Origin: SIG710 sp045596925 | Lineage (GTDB): Bacteria > Bacillota > Clostridia > Oscillospirales > CAG-272 | Assembly (NCBI GenBank): GCA_045596925.1 | Contig: JAZODH010000036.1 | Location: forward strand, 1-41,153 | DNA: 41,153 nucleotides | Direction of reading: 5' to 3' | In this document: positions 7,521 to 14,977 of the stretch, piece by piece | Layout: every line of letters starts with the position of its first letter | How positions within the stretch are numbered: position 1 is the first letter of the stretch | Notes under the pieces: generated by a model | What the model saw: the letters and a program-made list of their open reading frames with translations, nothing else | Told to the model about the DNA's origin: nothing | The model's database searches: none | Program-made: the position numbers and the translations under genes

Positions 7521-8297
7521 ATGACACAGTTCGGTATTCAGATGTACACTCTTCGTAATTTTATGAAGACTCCCGAGGATTTTGATAACACCCTTCGCCG
7601 CGTGGCAGAGATGGGTTACACAAACGTCCAGATTACACGCCCCGGTTTTACTACTGCGCCCGAAATGGCAAAGCAGCTCAAGGACTACGGTCTGAAGGCA
7701 GACTCGGCTTACTGTCCCGTTTACGAGATCCCCTACAAGCTGGACGCCGTCGTAGAGGAAGCAAGGCTTCTGGGCACGGACGTCCTTCGCACCAACTCCA
7801 TGCACAATCCCCAGATGAGAGCTGATTTCGAGATCTTTGCTGATTGGATGAACAAGTGTGGAAAGCTCTTGCACGACAGGGGACTGAAGTTCATGTATCA
7901 TTTCCATTCCTTTGAGTTCATGAAGCTGGGAGACGACAGAGGAATAGATATTCTTCTGAATAACACCGATCCCGAGCTTGTATACTTCCAGCCCGACGTT
8001 TTCTGGCTGACCGCATCGGGGCACGAGCCTAGCCGTGCACTTGAAATGTTCCGCGGTCGCGCCATGTATATGCATTGCAAGGATTACGTTATCGTTCGCA
8101 AGCAGGGCGAGGTGCTTGAGGAGACCAGCCGAGCAAGTGCGCCCGTGGGAACGGGCAACCTCCATTGGAAGGAGATCATCGAGGCGGCAAAGAACGTGGG
8201 AATCTACAATTTCGTTGTTGAGGATGACATGGGTATCCTCGATCCCTTTGATTCTGCAAAGCAGAGCATCGACAACATGAAGAAGCTTGGATTTTGA
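7521..8297 (+). CDS. Sugar phosphate isomerase/epimerase family TIM barrel
   Basis: This 258-residue protein is of the xylose-isomerase-like AP-endonuclease-2 fold. The barrel strands carry typical metal-site features: YHFHSFEF (second-shell His), QPDVFWLTASG and HCKDY (metal His), and a C-terminal glutamate in VVEDDMG. Members act as epimerases, isomerases, dehydratases or glycoside lyases on keto or phosphorylated sugars. It is co-transcribed with the preceding oxidoreductase (15-base gap with AAAAGGAG). This suggests it acts on that enzyme's product. The exact reaction cannot be read. Confidence 0.87.
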   Translation: MTQFGIQMYTLRNFMKTPEDFDNTLRRVAEMGYTNVQITRPGFTTAPEMAKQLKDYGLKADSAYCPVYEIPYKLDAVVEEARLLGTDVLRTNSMHNPQMRADFEIFADWMNKCGKLLHDRGLKFMYHFHSFEFMKLGDDRGIDILLNNTDPELVYFQPDVFWLTASGHEPSRALEMFRGRAMYMHCKDYVIVRKQGEVLEETSRASAPVGTGNLHWKEIIEAAKNVGIYNFVVEDDMGILDPFDSAKQSIDNMKKLGF

Positions 8298-8301
8298 TAA
8301 T

Positions 8302-8331
8302 AAAAAAGGACGGCGTACGCCGTCCTTTTTT
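8302..8331. terminator. Bidirectional terminator
   Basis: GGACGGCG/CGCCGTCC with central TA forms a perfect palindrome (8308-8325) flanked by A-run and T-run. It serves both the isomerase operon and the convergent serine dehydratase gene. Confidence 0.9.
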
Positions 8332-9541
8332 ACTGAGGTTTATAAAGCTTTGCCAGACCGCCTTCGCTTGTTTCTCGATATATGTGAGACAGGTCGAGGC
8401 CCGTCTGATACATGGTCTCTACCACAAGATCAAAGGATATCTTTCGGCTGCCCGAGAGGAAATTTGCAAGGCTGAGCGCGTTGATGGCGCGCATTGCCGC
8501 GACGGCGTTTCGCTCGATGCAGGGGATCTGCACAAGACCGCAAACGGGATCGCAGGTGAGTCCCAGGTGGTGCTCGAGGGAAATTTCAGCAGCGTATTCG
8601 ATCTGGTCGATTCCCATGCCGAAAAGCTCTGCAAGAGCAGCTGCCGCCATGGAGCAGGCGGTGCCTACCTCTGCCTGACAGCCGCATTCTGCGCCGCTGA
8701 TAGATGCGTTCGTTGCAACTATCTGACCAACGAGACCCGCCACCGCCAAAGCGCGGCAAATGTCCTGGTCTGTGAAGCCGTTCTTTTCCTCCATGTATTT
8801 GAGGACCGCAGGAAGAACCCCGCAGGAGCCGCAGGTAGGCGCGGTTACAATTTTTCCGCAGTCGGCGTTCTGCTCACTTACCGCAAACGCGTAGGCGCAG
8901 ACCAGGCGGTTTTCCCTTGTTTGGGGGCTTTCATCAATGTGCCGCTGGTTGAAAAGATGCTGTGCCTTTCGGCTGACCTCGAGTCCGCCGGGAAGAGTTC
9001 CCGTGTGGATAAGTCCTTCTCGAATGGCGTTTTCCATTGTCTCCCATACGCGGTGCAAAAAGGGAATAAAATCCTCACCCTCGTGCTCAAAAACGTAGTC
9101 GGAGAGGCGGATGTTTCGGGATTTGCAGAGGTTTGCTATCTCGGTAAAACTGCTTTCGGGATAAACGTCCCGGTTGGGTGCGCTTTCCTCTCCTGTAATT
9201 CTTATTTCGCCGCCGCCGATACTGAGAAAGGTCTCTTCCGCTATTTTTTCATTGTCGGCAAATCCCTCAAAGCGCAGGGTGTTGGGATGCTCAAGCCGGA
9301 TTTCGTCGTCGGTGTTGAAGACGACGTGGCAGGGAAGAGGATAGAGAGCGTCGGTGACAGCGCGGTCTGTGCCGTGACCTTTTCCCGTTTTTGCAAGAGA
9401 GCCGTACAGAGTTACTTTTACAGTTTCAATGTTGGGGTTCAGCTCCTTGAAGCGCTGTGCGGCAAATGCCGGACCCATTGTGTGGGAGCTTGAAGGACCC
9501 GTTCCGATCTTGTATATATTTCTGACTGATTTCATTCCCAT
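8330..9541 (-). CDS. sdaA: L-serine ammonia-lyase, single chain, iron-sulfur
   Basis: This enzyme deaminates L-serine to pyruvate and ammonia with an oxygen-sensitive [4Fe-4S] cluster. The 403-residue protein joins the beta (N-terminal) and alpha (C-terminal) domains in one chain. KIGTGPSSSHTMGPA near residue 11 is the beta-domain signature; TAPTCGSCGVLPAV (233-246), AECGCQAEVG and CDPVCGLVQIPC hold the cluster and catalytic cysteines. I chose the ATG at 9541 because AAAGGAG lies before it; the longer frame overlaps the promoter. It stands alone between a terminator and its promoter, and its role is amino-acid catabolism. Confidence 0.93.
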   Translation of the reverse strand: MGMKSVRNIYKIGTGPSSSHTMGPAFAAQRFKELNPNIETVKVTLYGSLAKTGKGHGTDRAVTDALYPLPCHVVFNTDDEIRLEHPNTLRFEGFADNEKIAEETFLSIGGGEIRITGEESAPNRDVYPESSFTEIANLCKSRNIRLSDYVFEHEGEDFIPFLHRVWETMENAIREGLIHTGTLPGGLEVSRKAQHLFNQRHIDESPQTRENRLVCAYAFAVSEQNADCGKIVTAPTCGSCGVLPAVLKYMEEKNGFTDQDICRALAVAGLVGQIVATNASISGAECGCQAEVGTACSMAAAALAELFGMGIDQIEYAAEISLEHHLGLTCDPVCGLVQIPCIERNAVAAMRAINALSLANFLSGSRKISFDLVVETMYQTGLDLSHIYRETSEGGLAKLYKPQ

Positions 9542-9578
9542 GTGAGAGGTCTCCTTTGGAGAAGTGTTCTTCAAGGTT

Positions 9579-9607
9579 ATTTTACCACGAAAAATGGGGA
9601 ATTTCAA
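9579..9607 (-). promoter_or_regulatory. sdaA promoter
   Basis: Reverse-strand TTGAAA (9602-9607), 17-base spacer, extended TGGTAAAAT -10 (TAAAAT at 9579-9584). A GTGAGT/ACTCAC dyad (9627-9643) sits about 20 bases upstream of the -35 and could be an operator. Confidence 0.75.
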
Positions 9608-9681
9608 TAGTGGATTGATATTTTGTGTGAGTGCGATACTCACTTGCTTGCCGTCTTGTAATATCGGTGAAGAACGCGATT

Positions 9682-10575
9682 CTATTTTTGATCAGACAGA
9701 ATATTTTTAATAAATATTTCAGCGTTTGGGGGAATAGCTTCCTTGTGAGCCACGACAAAAGCGCTTATTTGTGCTGACAGCTTGAGAGAATACGGTATAT
9801 CTTTTGTTTTATCGTACTGTGTCAAAAATGTTGCGCCAAAGCTGTCTCCGGCTCCAACGGTTGATACGACAGAAGCAGATTCCGCGGGGCAATAATGTGT
9901 TTTGCCGTTTCGGCAATCATAACAGAAAGCCCCCTTTGCACCACAGGTGATCAATAACAGTTTAATTTGAGAATATTTTTCAGCTATGGAAACGGCGGCA
10001 TCACACAAATCAAGAGTGGAATTAAACAGTGATTGCGTGACTAAAGGCAATTCCTCGTCGCTGATTTTTACTATCGTTGCATTGGAAAGACAAAAAGCAA
10101 TGCTTTCCTTGGAATAAAAGGGTGGACGGATGTTCAAATCGGCATATATTTCCGAGAAATTATTGGTCGCCAATACACTTTCTAATTTTTTTCTGTTATG
10201 TTCCCCTCGTAACGCAAGAGTTCCAAATGCGATAGCGTCCGGACCCTGAGGCAATTTGTCCGGCAAACGGATACGGTCATATGCAACGTCTTCAAGAATG
10301 TTGTAGGAAGGTACTCCGTTTTGATCGAGGGTTACAAGGCATTGACCGGTTGTTTTTTTGTCTGCGGTTGAAATATATTCGGTGTTCAGGCCAAGCTCTT
10401 TTATTTGTTCAATGGCTTTTTTTCCAAGCTCATCAGTCCCCACCGAAGAAGCCAAGTACACATTACTTCCCAGCATGGCGGCATATGCTGCAAAATTCAG
10501 CGGCGCGCCACCCAGGGTCTGCTTGTCTTGACTGTATACGTCCCAAATGATCTCTCCGAAGGAAAGTAGTTTCAT
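9682..10575 (-). CDS. PfkB family carbohydrate kinase, probably fructokinase
   Basis: This 297-residue ribokinase-fold enzyme has the N-terminal sugar-binding signature GGAPLNFAAYAA (22-33) and the C-terminal anion-hole/catalytic motif VGAGDSFGATF (240-250; base Asp244). It phosphorylates a free sugar with ATP in the cytoplasm; the GGAPLNF start is typical of fructokinases, and a possible GH32 remnant just upstream points the same way. The start ATG follows the TAA of that remnant with no gap, and its GGGAG ribosome binding site lies inside the remnant's last codons. The DNA looks AT-richer than its neighbours, which suggests transfer. Confidence 0.88.
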   Translation of the reverse strand: MKLLSFGEIIWDVYSQDKQTLGGAPLNFAAYAAMLGSNVYLASSVGTDELGKKAIEQIKELGLNTEYISTADKKTTGQCLVTLDQNGVPSYNILEDVAYDRIRLPDKLPQGPDAIAFGTLALRGEHNRKKLESVLATNNFSEIYADLNIRPPFYSKESIAFCLSNATIVKISDEELPLVTQSLFNSTLDLCDAAVSIAEKYSQIKLLLITCGAKGAFCYDCRNGKTHYCPAESASVVSTVGAGDSFGATFLTQYDKTKDIPYSLKLSAQISAFVVAHKEAIPPNAEIFIKNILSDQK

Positions 10576-10698
10576 TTAATTCTCCCAAATTGATTTCAGC
10601 GAATGAAGCTCTATGTTTTTTATGGTGCAGTCAGTGACAGATGAAATTTCCGAGCAGAAAAATTTTATCTGCTGTTCCCAAACGAGGCTTTTCGTCAT
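10576..10698 (-). pseudogene. Possible C-terminal remnant of a GH32 beta-fructosidase
   Basis: The last 40 codons of an open frame directly upstream of the sugar kinase read like the end of a GH32 C-terminal beta-sandwich: TDCTIKNIELHSLKSIW resembles the terminal strand of sucrose-6-phosphate hydrolases. No catalytic domain exists upstream; the frame runs at once into leader and promoter sequence. The coupling to the kinase (TAA followed at once by ATG) is what a former scrB-scrK operon would leave behind. The resemblance is by eye only, over a short stretch, so confidence is limited. Confidence 0.35.
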
Positions 10699-10759
10699 TT
10701 CCGACTGCTTTACTCCCCATATGAGGTTTTTCTCTCTTGAAGAGAGTTTCCCGGGTTTC

Positions 10760-10788
10760 ATTGTACCACGAAAAAAGAGGATTTTCAA
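10760..10788 (-). promoter_or_regulatory. Promoter of the kinase transcript
   Basis: Reverse-strand TTGAAA (10783-10788) and TACAAT (10760-10765) with a 17-base spacer ending in CGTGG. Both boxes and the spacer end closely resemble the sdaA promoter. Confidence 0.65.
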
Positions 10789-10808
10789 TAGGGATATTTT
10801 GTTTTAAG

Positions 10809-10930
10809 GACCGTGGCAAAAGGACTTGTGAACCTTAAGCTTGCGCTAATGCTTAGTGAAAATCGAATGCTCATTACAGCGCAATCCGTTCAAATGCTTT
10901 GCATTTGAGGAGGGTTCAAGGTGATGTGCG
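10809..10930 (-). repeat. tRNA-linked repeat element, copy A (after tRNA-Ser)
   Basis: Read on the reverse strand, it starts CACCTTGAACCC, contains a TCAAATGCAAAGCATTTGA hairpin and a TTGCGC...GCGCAA stem, and ends AAGGTTCACAAGTCCTTTT, which mimics a tRNA-Leu T-arm. It is near-identical in layout and most bases to the copy at 17.1 kb. It lies downstream of tRNA-Ser, beyond the tRNA terminator and in the same orientation. Confidence 0.8.
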
Positions 10931-10935
10931 TATAA

Positions 10936-10971
10936 AACAAATAGGCAGGGCTTTTGCCCTGCCTATTTGTT
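10936..10971 (-). terminator. tRNA-Ser terminator
   Basis: GGCAGGGC/GCCCTGCC stem around TTTT, extended by AAACAAATA/TATTTGTTT. It abuts the tRNA 3' end on the reverse strand. Confidence 0.8.
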
Positions 10972-11064
10972 TGGCGGAGAAGGAGAGATTTGAACTCTCG
11001 CGCCGGTTAAATCCGACCTACACCCTTAGCAGGGGCGCCTCTTCGGCCTCTTGAGTACTTCTCC
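10972..11064 (-). tRNA. tRNA-Ser(GCT)
   Basis: Reverse-strand cloverleaf of 93 bases including an encoded CCA. The acceptor stem is GGAGAAG/CTTCTCC. The anticodon loop is CTGCTAA (anticodon GCT), the long variable arm typical of serine tRNAs is present, and the T-arm contains GAGAGTTCAAATCTCTC. A consensus promoter precedes it and a hairpin terminator follows at once. Confidence 0.97.
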
Positions 11065-11101
11065 ATAGGTACAAACGCCGTCTCTCAATTTGTACCTTGG
11101 T

Positions 11102-11130
11102 ATTATACCCCAAAAGTCCCGCTTTGTCAA
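11102..11130 (-). promoter_or_regulatory. tRNA-Ser promoter
   Basis: Reverse-strand TTGACA (11125-11130) and TATAAT (11102-11107), 17-base spacer; perfect consensus boxes. Confidence 0.88.
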
Positions 11131-11148
11131 GTGTTTTTCGCAAATAAT

Positions 11149-11673
11149 TTAACTTTCATTTTTCGACATGCAACCGTTCTGTCCCAAAAGCGTATTCAAA
11201 ATTCCCACCATCTTCTCGTCCGGGCTGAATTTTATGAGTGCCGTGCCCTCGGGCAAGGACGCCCTGATAAAATACGCGCCACGAGGAAATATCTCCGGGC
11301 AATAGTTATAGCAAACGGGCTTATCACGACGCAGTTTTTTTCCCGTTCCGTGCTCTGCGGGAAGAAAATCGGTTATTTCGTCTATCGAAATGCGGCAGAC
11401 CACAGTTGACTTCTTCGCGCCAACCTCGTTTATGACCAGATCATAGCCGGCCATGCCACGGTCCGTGGTGGAATAAGCGTACTGCTTTACCACGTACCTC
11501 GTCGCCATAAAAATGGCGAGAACGAGGAAGCAAATCCCCACCGTCTGGTAAAGATACGGAGGATCAAACAGATTTGCGGCATAGAAAAAACCAAGTCCCA
11601 CGGCAAAGCCGAGCATGCAGAGAAACTGCGCGTATTTGTTTTTCTGTTCGGGAATAAAGCTGTATTCGTACAT
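11149..11673 (-). CDS. Hypothetical membrane protein with two N-terminal helices
   Basis: I do not recognise a named family in this 174-residue protein. A short cytoplasmic start (MYEYSFIPEQKNKYA) is followed by two closely spaced membrane segments, about residues 16-34 (FLCMLGFAVGLGFFYAANL) and 41-57 (LYQTVGICFLVLAIFMA). The soluble C-terminal part of about 115 residues contains alternating strands (YDLVINEVGAKKSTVVCRIS, AYFIRASLPEGTALIKFSP), a pattern seen in PH-like domains anchored by a helix pair. The start is preceded by AAAGGAC. It has its own promoter, divergent from the next gene. Its job is unknown. Confidence 0.7.
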   Translation of the reverse strand: MYEYSFIPEQKNKYAQFLCMLGFAVGLGFFYAANLFDPPYLYQTVGICFLVLAIFMATRYVVKQYAYSTTDRGMAGYDLVINEVGAKKSTVVCRISIDEITDFLPAEHGTGKKLRRDKPVCYNYCPEIFPRGAYFIRASLPEGTALIKFSPDEKMVGILNTLLGQNGCMSKNES

Positions 11674-11713
11674 TTTTAAGTCCTTTTTTTGTTGATTTTA
11701 ACTTTACTTTTCC

Positions 11714-11742
11714 ATTATATAATTTTATGATGTTTCTGTCAA
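11714..11742 (-). promoter_or_regulatory. Promoter of the PH-like membrane protein
   Basis: Reverse-strand TTGACA (11737-11742) and TATAAT (11714-11719), 17-base spacer. Confidence 0.85.
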
Positions 11743-11748
11743 GCGATA

Positions 11749-11777
11749 TTGACAAAACACGGCCGAAAGAGTATAAT
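11749..11777 (+). promoter_or_regulatory. Promoter of the 11818-13315 operon
   Basis: TTGACA (11749-11754) and TATAAT (11772-11777), 17-base spacer. Its -35 box lies seven bases from the divergent promoter's -35, so the two are back to back. Confidence 0.85.
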
Positions 11778-11817
11778 AAACCGAGAATATTTGCAATGGA
11801 AGGAGCTTTAACAACAG

Positions 11818-12498
11818 ATGGTCAAGGGCTCAAAAATTCTGAAGATCTCCTTGAAGGTACTGTTCTACCTTTTTGTTATAATAGTCAACGCCATAATGCT
11901 CTGGCGCGTCTTTTTTTCAGGTGACCCCGCAAAAATAAAGCGTCTGACGGTAAACGACGACCTGCGCACAGCCTACGAGGACGGCGAGCTTTTGCTTGAG
12001 ACCCAGGAGCAGCGCACGCTCACCTCAAACGGACTTTTTGCGGTCCGCGAGTGTGTCTTTATTCCCGAGGCCAACCAGATCCAGATCGTCGTGCGCTACA
12101 ACAACAGCACTCTCCGTCAGCTGGCGCAGGATTATGGGCTTGAAAGCGTACCCGAGAAGACCGAGGAGCTTTTCGACGTTTCAATCGTCAAGACTATCGA
12201 CAAAACGCCTCTCGACATCACCGACAACACCGACCCAGAAATGCTGGAGGAGGAAAGATACCACCCGTCGGGCAAGCCTGACGAAGCATACAAACGCCTT
12301 TACAGCTACCGCCGATACGTTTTTGAAAACGTAACCTACGATGAGGCGGTCGGAATGTTCGTAGACATTTATTACAAGGGCGACGCAGATTACGACGAGA
12401 CCCCATACGGAGCGCTCTGTATTTATGAGGAAGGAGCTCCCATGGAGGAAGTGAAGCTTTCACGGGCGGACAAAAAGGAACTCAAAAAGGAAAATTGA
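11818..12498 (+). CDS. Hypothetical membrane-anchored protein
   Basis: No named family is evident in this 226-residue protein. One N-terminal membrane segment (KVLFYLFVIIVNAIMLWRVFF, split by no charge) is followed by an extracytoplasmic, acidic region of about 190 residues. The C-terminus is highly charged (SRADKKELKKEN). The segment FAVRECVFIPEANQIQIVVRYNN and the later YRRYVFENVTYDEAVGMFV alternate like beta strands. The start follows GGAAGGAG at a slightly long spacing. It ends one base before the HAD hydrolase gene, so both are co-transcribed. Function unknown. Confidence 0.7.
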   Translation: MVKGSKILKISLKVLFYLFVIIVNAIMLWRVFFSGDPAKIKRLTVNDDLRTAYEDGELLLETQEQRTLTSNGLFAVRECVFIPEANQIQIVVRYNNSTLRQLAQDYGLESVPEKTEELFDVSIVKTIDKTPLDITDNTDPEMLEEERYHPSGKPDEAYKRLYSYRRYVFENVTYDEAVGMFVDIYYKGDADYDETPYGALCIYEEGAPMEEVKLSRADKKELKKEN

Positions 12499-12499
12499 A

Positions 12500-13315
12500 A
12501 TGGGCAGATTCGACGGATATTTACTTATCTCCGACATGGACGGCACGCTGATAAATCCCGACACTCTCGGGATCGATGAGAAAAACGTTGCCTCAATAAA
12601 GGAATTTATGGCAGAGGGTGGTCTGTTCGCGTTTGCGTCGGGCAGGACCGAAGGAGAGCTTGTGCGCTACGACGAGCTGATACGCTCGAACACCTATTCC
12701 ATCTGCTTCAACGGCTCCTGTCTGTATAATTTCCGCACGGGCGAAAAAGAATACCTGTGCAAGCTGGGCGATGAGATATTTCCCTTTCTTGAATGGGTCG
12801 AGCAGATTTTTCCGAACGTTTGCATTGAGATAACCAACGATGAGATCAACTGTCTCTATCGCAGAAACGGCGGAAATGACCTCCAGGACAGAATTTCGGG
12901 CATACCTTCAAAGGAATTTTCCGATTACCGCCATTTTCCCGGCAACCGGCTGAAGCTGTCCTTCTGGCTTGCCACCACCGAGGAGACCGATGCCTTCGAG
13001 GCCGCCGTGCGCGCTCACGGTCACACCGAGGGCTACGACTTTATGCGATCCTTCGGATATTGCTGTGAGATGATGCCGAAGGGCGCAAACAAGGGCATTG
13101 CCTTGCTCCGTATGCGCGAACTTCTGCCCAATATAAAAACGGTGGTTGCCGTCGGTGATGCCGAAAACGATCTTCTTATGCTTCAAAACGCAGATATGTC
13201 CTTTGCCCCCTCAAATGCGTGGGATTCCGTGAAGGAAGTCGCAGGCGTTGTGCTTGTGGAAAGCTGTCGGGAAAGCGTACTCGCATCCGTTATCGAAAAG
13301 CTGAAAAATATGTGA
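12500..13315 (+). CDS. HAD superfamily hydrolase, Cof subfamily
   Basis: This 271-residue cytoplasmic phosphatase has HAD motif I DMDGTL (12-17, nucleophile Asp12 and acid Asp14), a threonine/serine-containing motif II (ASGRTEGE), and the motif III/IV pair PKGANKGIALL and VAVGDAENDLLML. The C2-type cap lies between. Cof-type enzymes dephosphorylate sugar phosphates, FMN or related metabolites. It follows a membrane-anchored unknown by one base. The substrate cannot be read from sequence, but the nearby glycosidases make a sugar phosphate plausible. Confidence 0.9.
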   Translation: MGRFDGYLLISDMDGTLINPDTLGIDEKNVASIKEFMAEGGLFAFASGRTEGELVRYDELIRSNTYSICFNGSCLYNFRTGEKEYLCKLGDEIFPFLEWVEQIFPNVCIEITNDEINCLYRRNGGNDLQDRISGIPSKEFSDYRHFPGNRLKLSFWLATTEETDAFEAAVRAHGHTEGYDFMRSFGYCCEMMPKGANKGIALLRMRELLPNIKTVVAVGDAENDLLMLQNADMSFAPSNAWDSVKEVAGVVLVESCRESVLASVIEKLKNM

Positions 13316-13332
13316 AAAAAATTTCCAAACAT

Positions 13333-13375
13333 CCCCCTTATGTCCTTGACATAAGGGGGGTATTTGTGTTAAAAT
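13333..13375 (+). promoter_or_regulatory. GH31 operon promoter with dyad over the -35 box
   Basis: A 12-bp perfect inverted repeat, CCCCCTTATGTC (13333-13344) and GACATAAGGGGG (13348-13359), contains TTGACA (13346-13351). TAAAAT follows at 13370-13375 with an 18-base spacer. The dyad may be an operator, or a terminator for the upstream HAD gene, although the T-run after it is weak. Confidence 0.6.
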
Positions 13376-13443
13376 TACGGTGTATGCGACAACATACGCC
13401 CATTAAAAACAGTCGCTCCATGGCGACGGAATGGAGAGAAAAT

Positions 13444-14967
13444 ATGCAAATAAAAATGCTTGAGGGCGAATATTGGTGGGCAGGAGCGGTCAGCCATGGC
13501 CACAAAATGCCCTTTAACGAGACAAGCGACGACACAGCTTCCATGCTCACGGGCGCATTGCATTGCGGCTGCGACCAGTTCGCACCCATTATGGTCTCGT
13601 CAAAGGGACGTTATTTCTGGTCGGACAAGCCCTTTGAAATAACCGTAAAGGATGGAGTCATCGAGATAGACCGCGAGGGCGGTCAGCTCTACGAGGGCTA
13701 CGAAAATCTTAAGGGGGCGTACCTTGCGGCGTGCCGTGCTCACTTCCCCTTTGACGGAAGACTTCCCGACCGTGATTTCTTCACCACACCTCAGTACAAC
13801 ACCTGGATCGAGCTTGGAATCGACCAGTTCCAGGACAGGATCATAAAATACGCCGAGGAGATCGTTGCAAATGGCTTTAAGCCCGGAATCCTCATGATCG
13901 ACGGCGGATGGCAGGAGGAATACGGCGTTTACGAATTCTTCAACATGAGAAAGGTCCCCGAGCCGAAAAAAATGGTGGACCGCCTCCACGAGCTTGGCTT
14001 TAAGGTCATGCTTTGGGTATCACCCATCGTCCCCGGCGCAGGCTGGCGCTTTAAAGAGCTTCGTGCAAAGGGTTACCTTGTAAAGGATGCGGAAAACAAG
14101 ACCGCATTCCGCACCTGGTGGAGCGGGATCAGTCCAGTTATGGACCTCTCAAACCCCGATTGCTTCAAGTGGTACACCGATCTGCTCAATTCCGACATGG
14201 AAAACTATGGCGTCGACGGCTTCAAGTTCGACGCAGGCGACGGATATATGTACCGCGATGATGATATTACATACGGAAACGTGCTGGGCCGCGAACAGAC
14301 CATGATGTACAACCTCTTTGGCGAGCAGTACCCCTTAAACGAGTTCCGCGCGGCATGGAAGTGCGGCGGTCATCCCATCGTAGCCCGTCTGCAGGACAAG
14401 AACCACCGCTGGCAGGACGGCGCATTCGACTGCCTCATTCCCCACACCATAATCCAAGGTCTTGCGGGCTACGCTTACTGCTGTCCCGACATGGTGGGCG
14501 GCGGCATGATCTCTACCATCGGCGACGACAAGCCCATGGACGAGGAGCTTTTCGTTCGCTGGGCGCAGGCAAACGCTCTCATGGGCATGATGCAGATGTC
14601 AATCGCTCCCTGGAGAGTCCTGAGCGAGGACAGCTACCGCATGGTAAAGGACGCAATCAACCTCCACGAACAGTTTGGACCCATATTCTACGACCTTGCC
14701 GTTCACGCGTCAAAGACGGGTGAGCCTATCGTCCGCCACATGGCATACGAGTTCCCCGAGGAGGGCTTTGAGGCTTGCAACGATATGTTCATGCTCGGCT
14801 CCGATTATCTGGTTGCTCCCGTCGTTGAACAGGGAGCAAGAGAAAAGGTGGTACGCCTGCCCGAAAACACCAAGTGGGTAAACGACCTTGGCATTGAGTA
14901 TGAGGGCGGTCAGACGGTTGTGGAAAACGTGCCTCTTGACAGACTTGTATACTACAAGAAGATTTAA
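13444..14967 (+). CDS. GH31 family alpha-glycosidase
   Basis: This 507-residue retaining glycosidase is of GH31. The nucleophile motif is GFKFDAGDG (Asp263) and the likely acid/base is in CPDMVGGGM (Asp349). These resemble the MYORG-like branch, which includes alpha-galactosidases. IDGGWQ (152-157) and WVSPIVPG (191-198) are barrel strand ends. The start at 13444 is chosen because GGAG lies seven bases upstream and the family N-terminus begins here; the longer frame overlaps the HAD gene. No signal peptide is present, so it acts on an imported glycoside. It is the first of a tandem pair with a 10-base gap. Confidence 0.9.
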   Translation: MQIKMLEGEYWWAGAVSHGHKMPFNETSDDTASMLTGALHCGCDQFAPIMVSSKGRYFWSDKPFEITVKDGVIEIDREGGQLYEGYENLKGAYLAACRAHFPFDGRLPDRDFFTTPQYNTWIELGIDQFQDRIIKYAEEIVANGFKPGILMIDGGWQEEYGVYEFFNMRKVPEPKKMVDRLHELGFKVMLWVSPIVPGAGWRFKELRAKGYLVKDAENKTAFRTWWSGISPVMDLSNPDCFKWYTDLLNSDMENYGVDGFKFDAGDGYMYRDDDITYGNVLGREQTMMYNLFGEQYPLNEFRAAWKCGGHPIVARLQDKNHRWQDGAFDCLIPHTIIQGLAGYAYCCPDMVGGGMISTIGDDKPMDEELFVRWAQANALMGMMQMSIAPWRVLSEDSYRMVKDAINLHEQFGPIFYDLAVHASKTGEPIVRHMAYEFPEEGFEACNDMFMLGSDYLVAPVVEQGAREKVVRLPENTKWVNDLGIEYEGGQTVVENVPLDRLVYYKKI

Positions 14968-14977
14968 GGAGACAGAT

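Noticed and set aside
7029..8165. Long reverse-strand open frame (378 codons) opposite the oxidoreductase-isomerase pair
   Set aside because: It lies fully antisense to two genes with clear family motifs, has no ribosome binding site and its protein shows no recognisable domain.
8294..9493. Forward open frame of 399 codons opposite sdaA
   Set aside because: Antisense shadow of the L-serine dehydratase gene; it starts inside a terminator and has no family signature.
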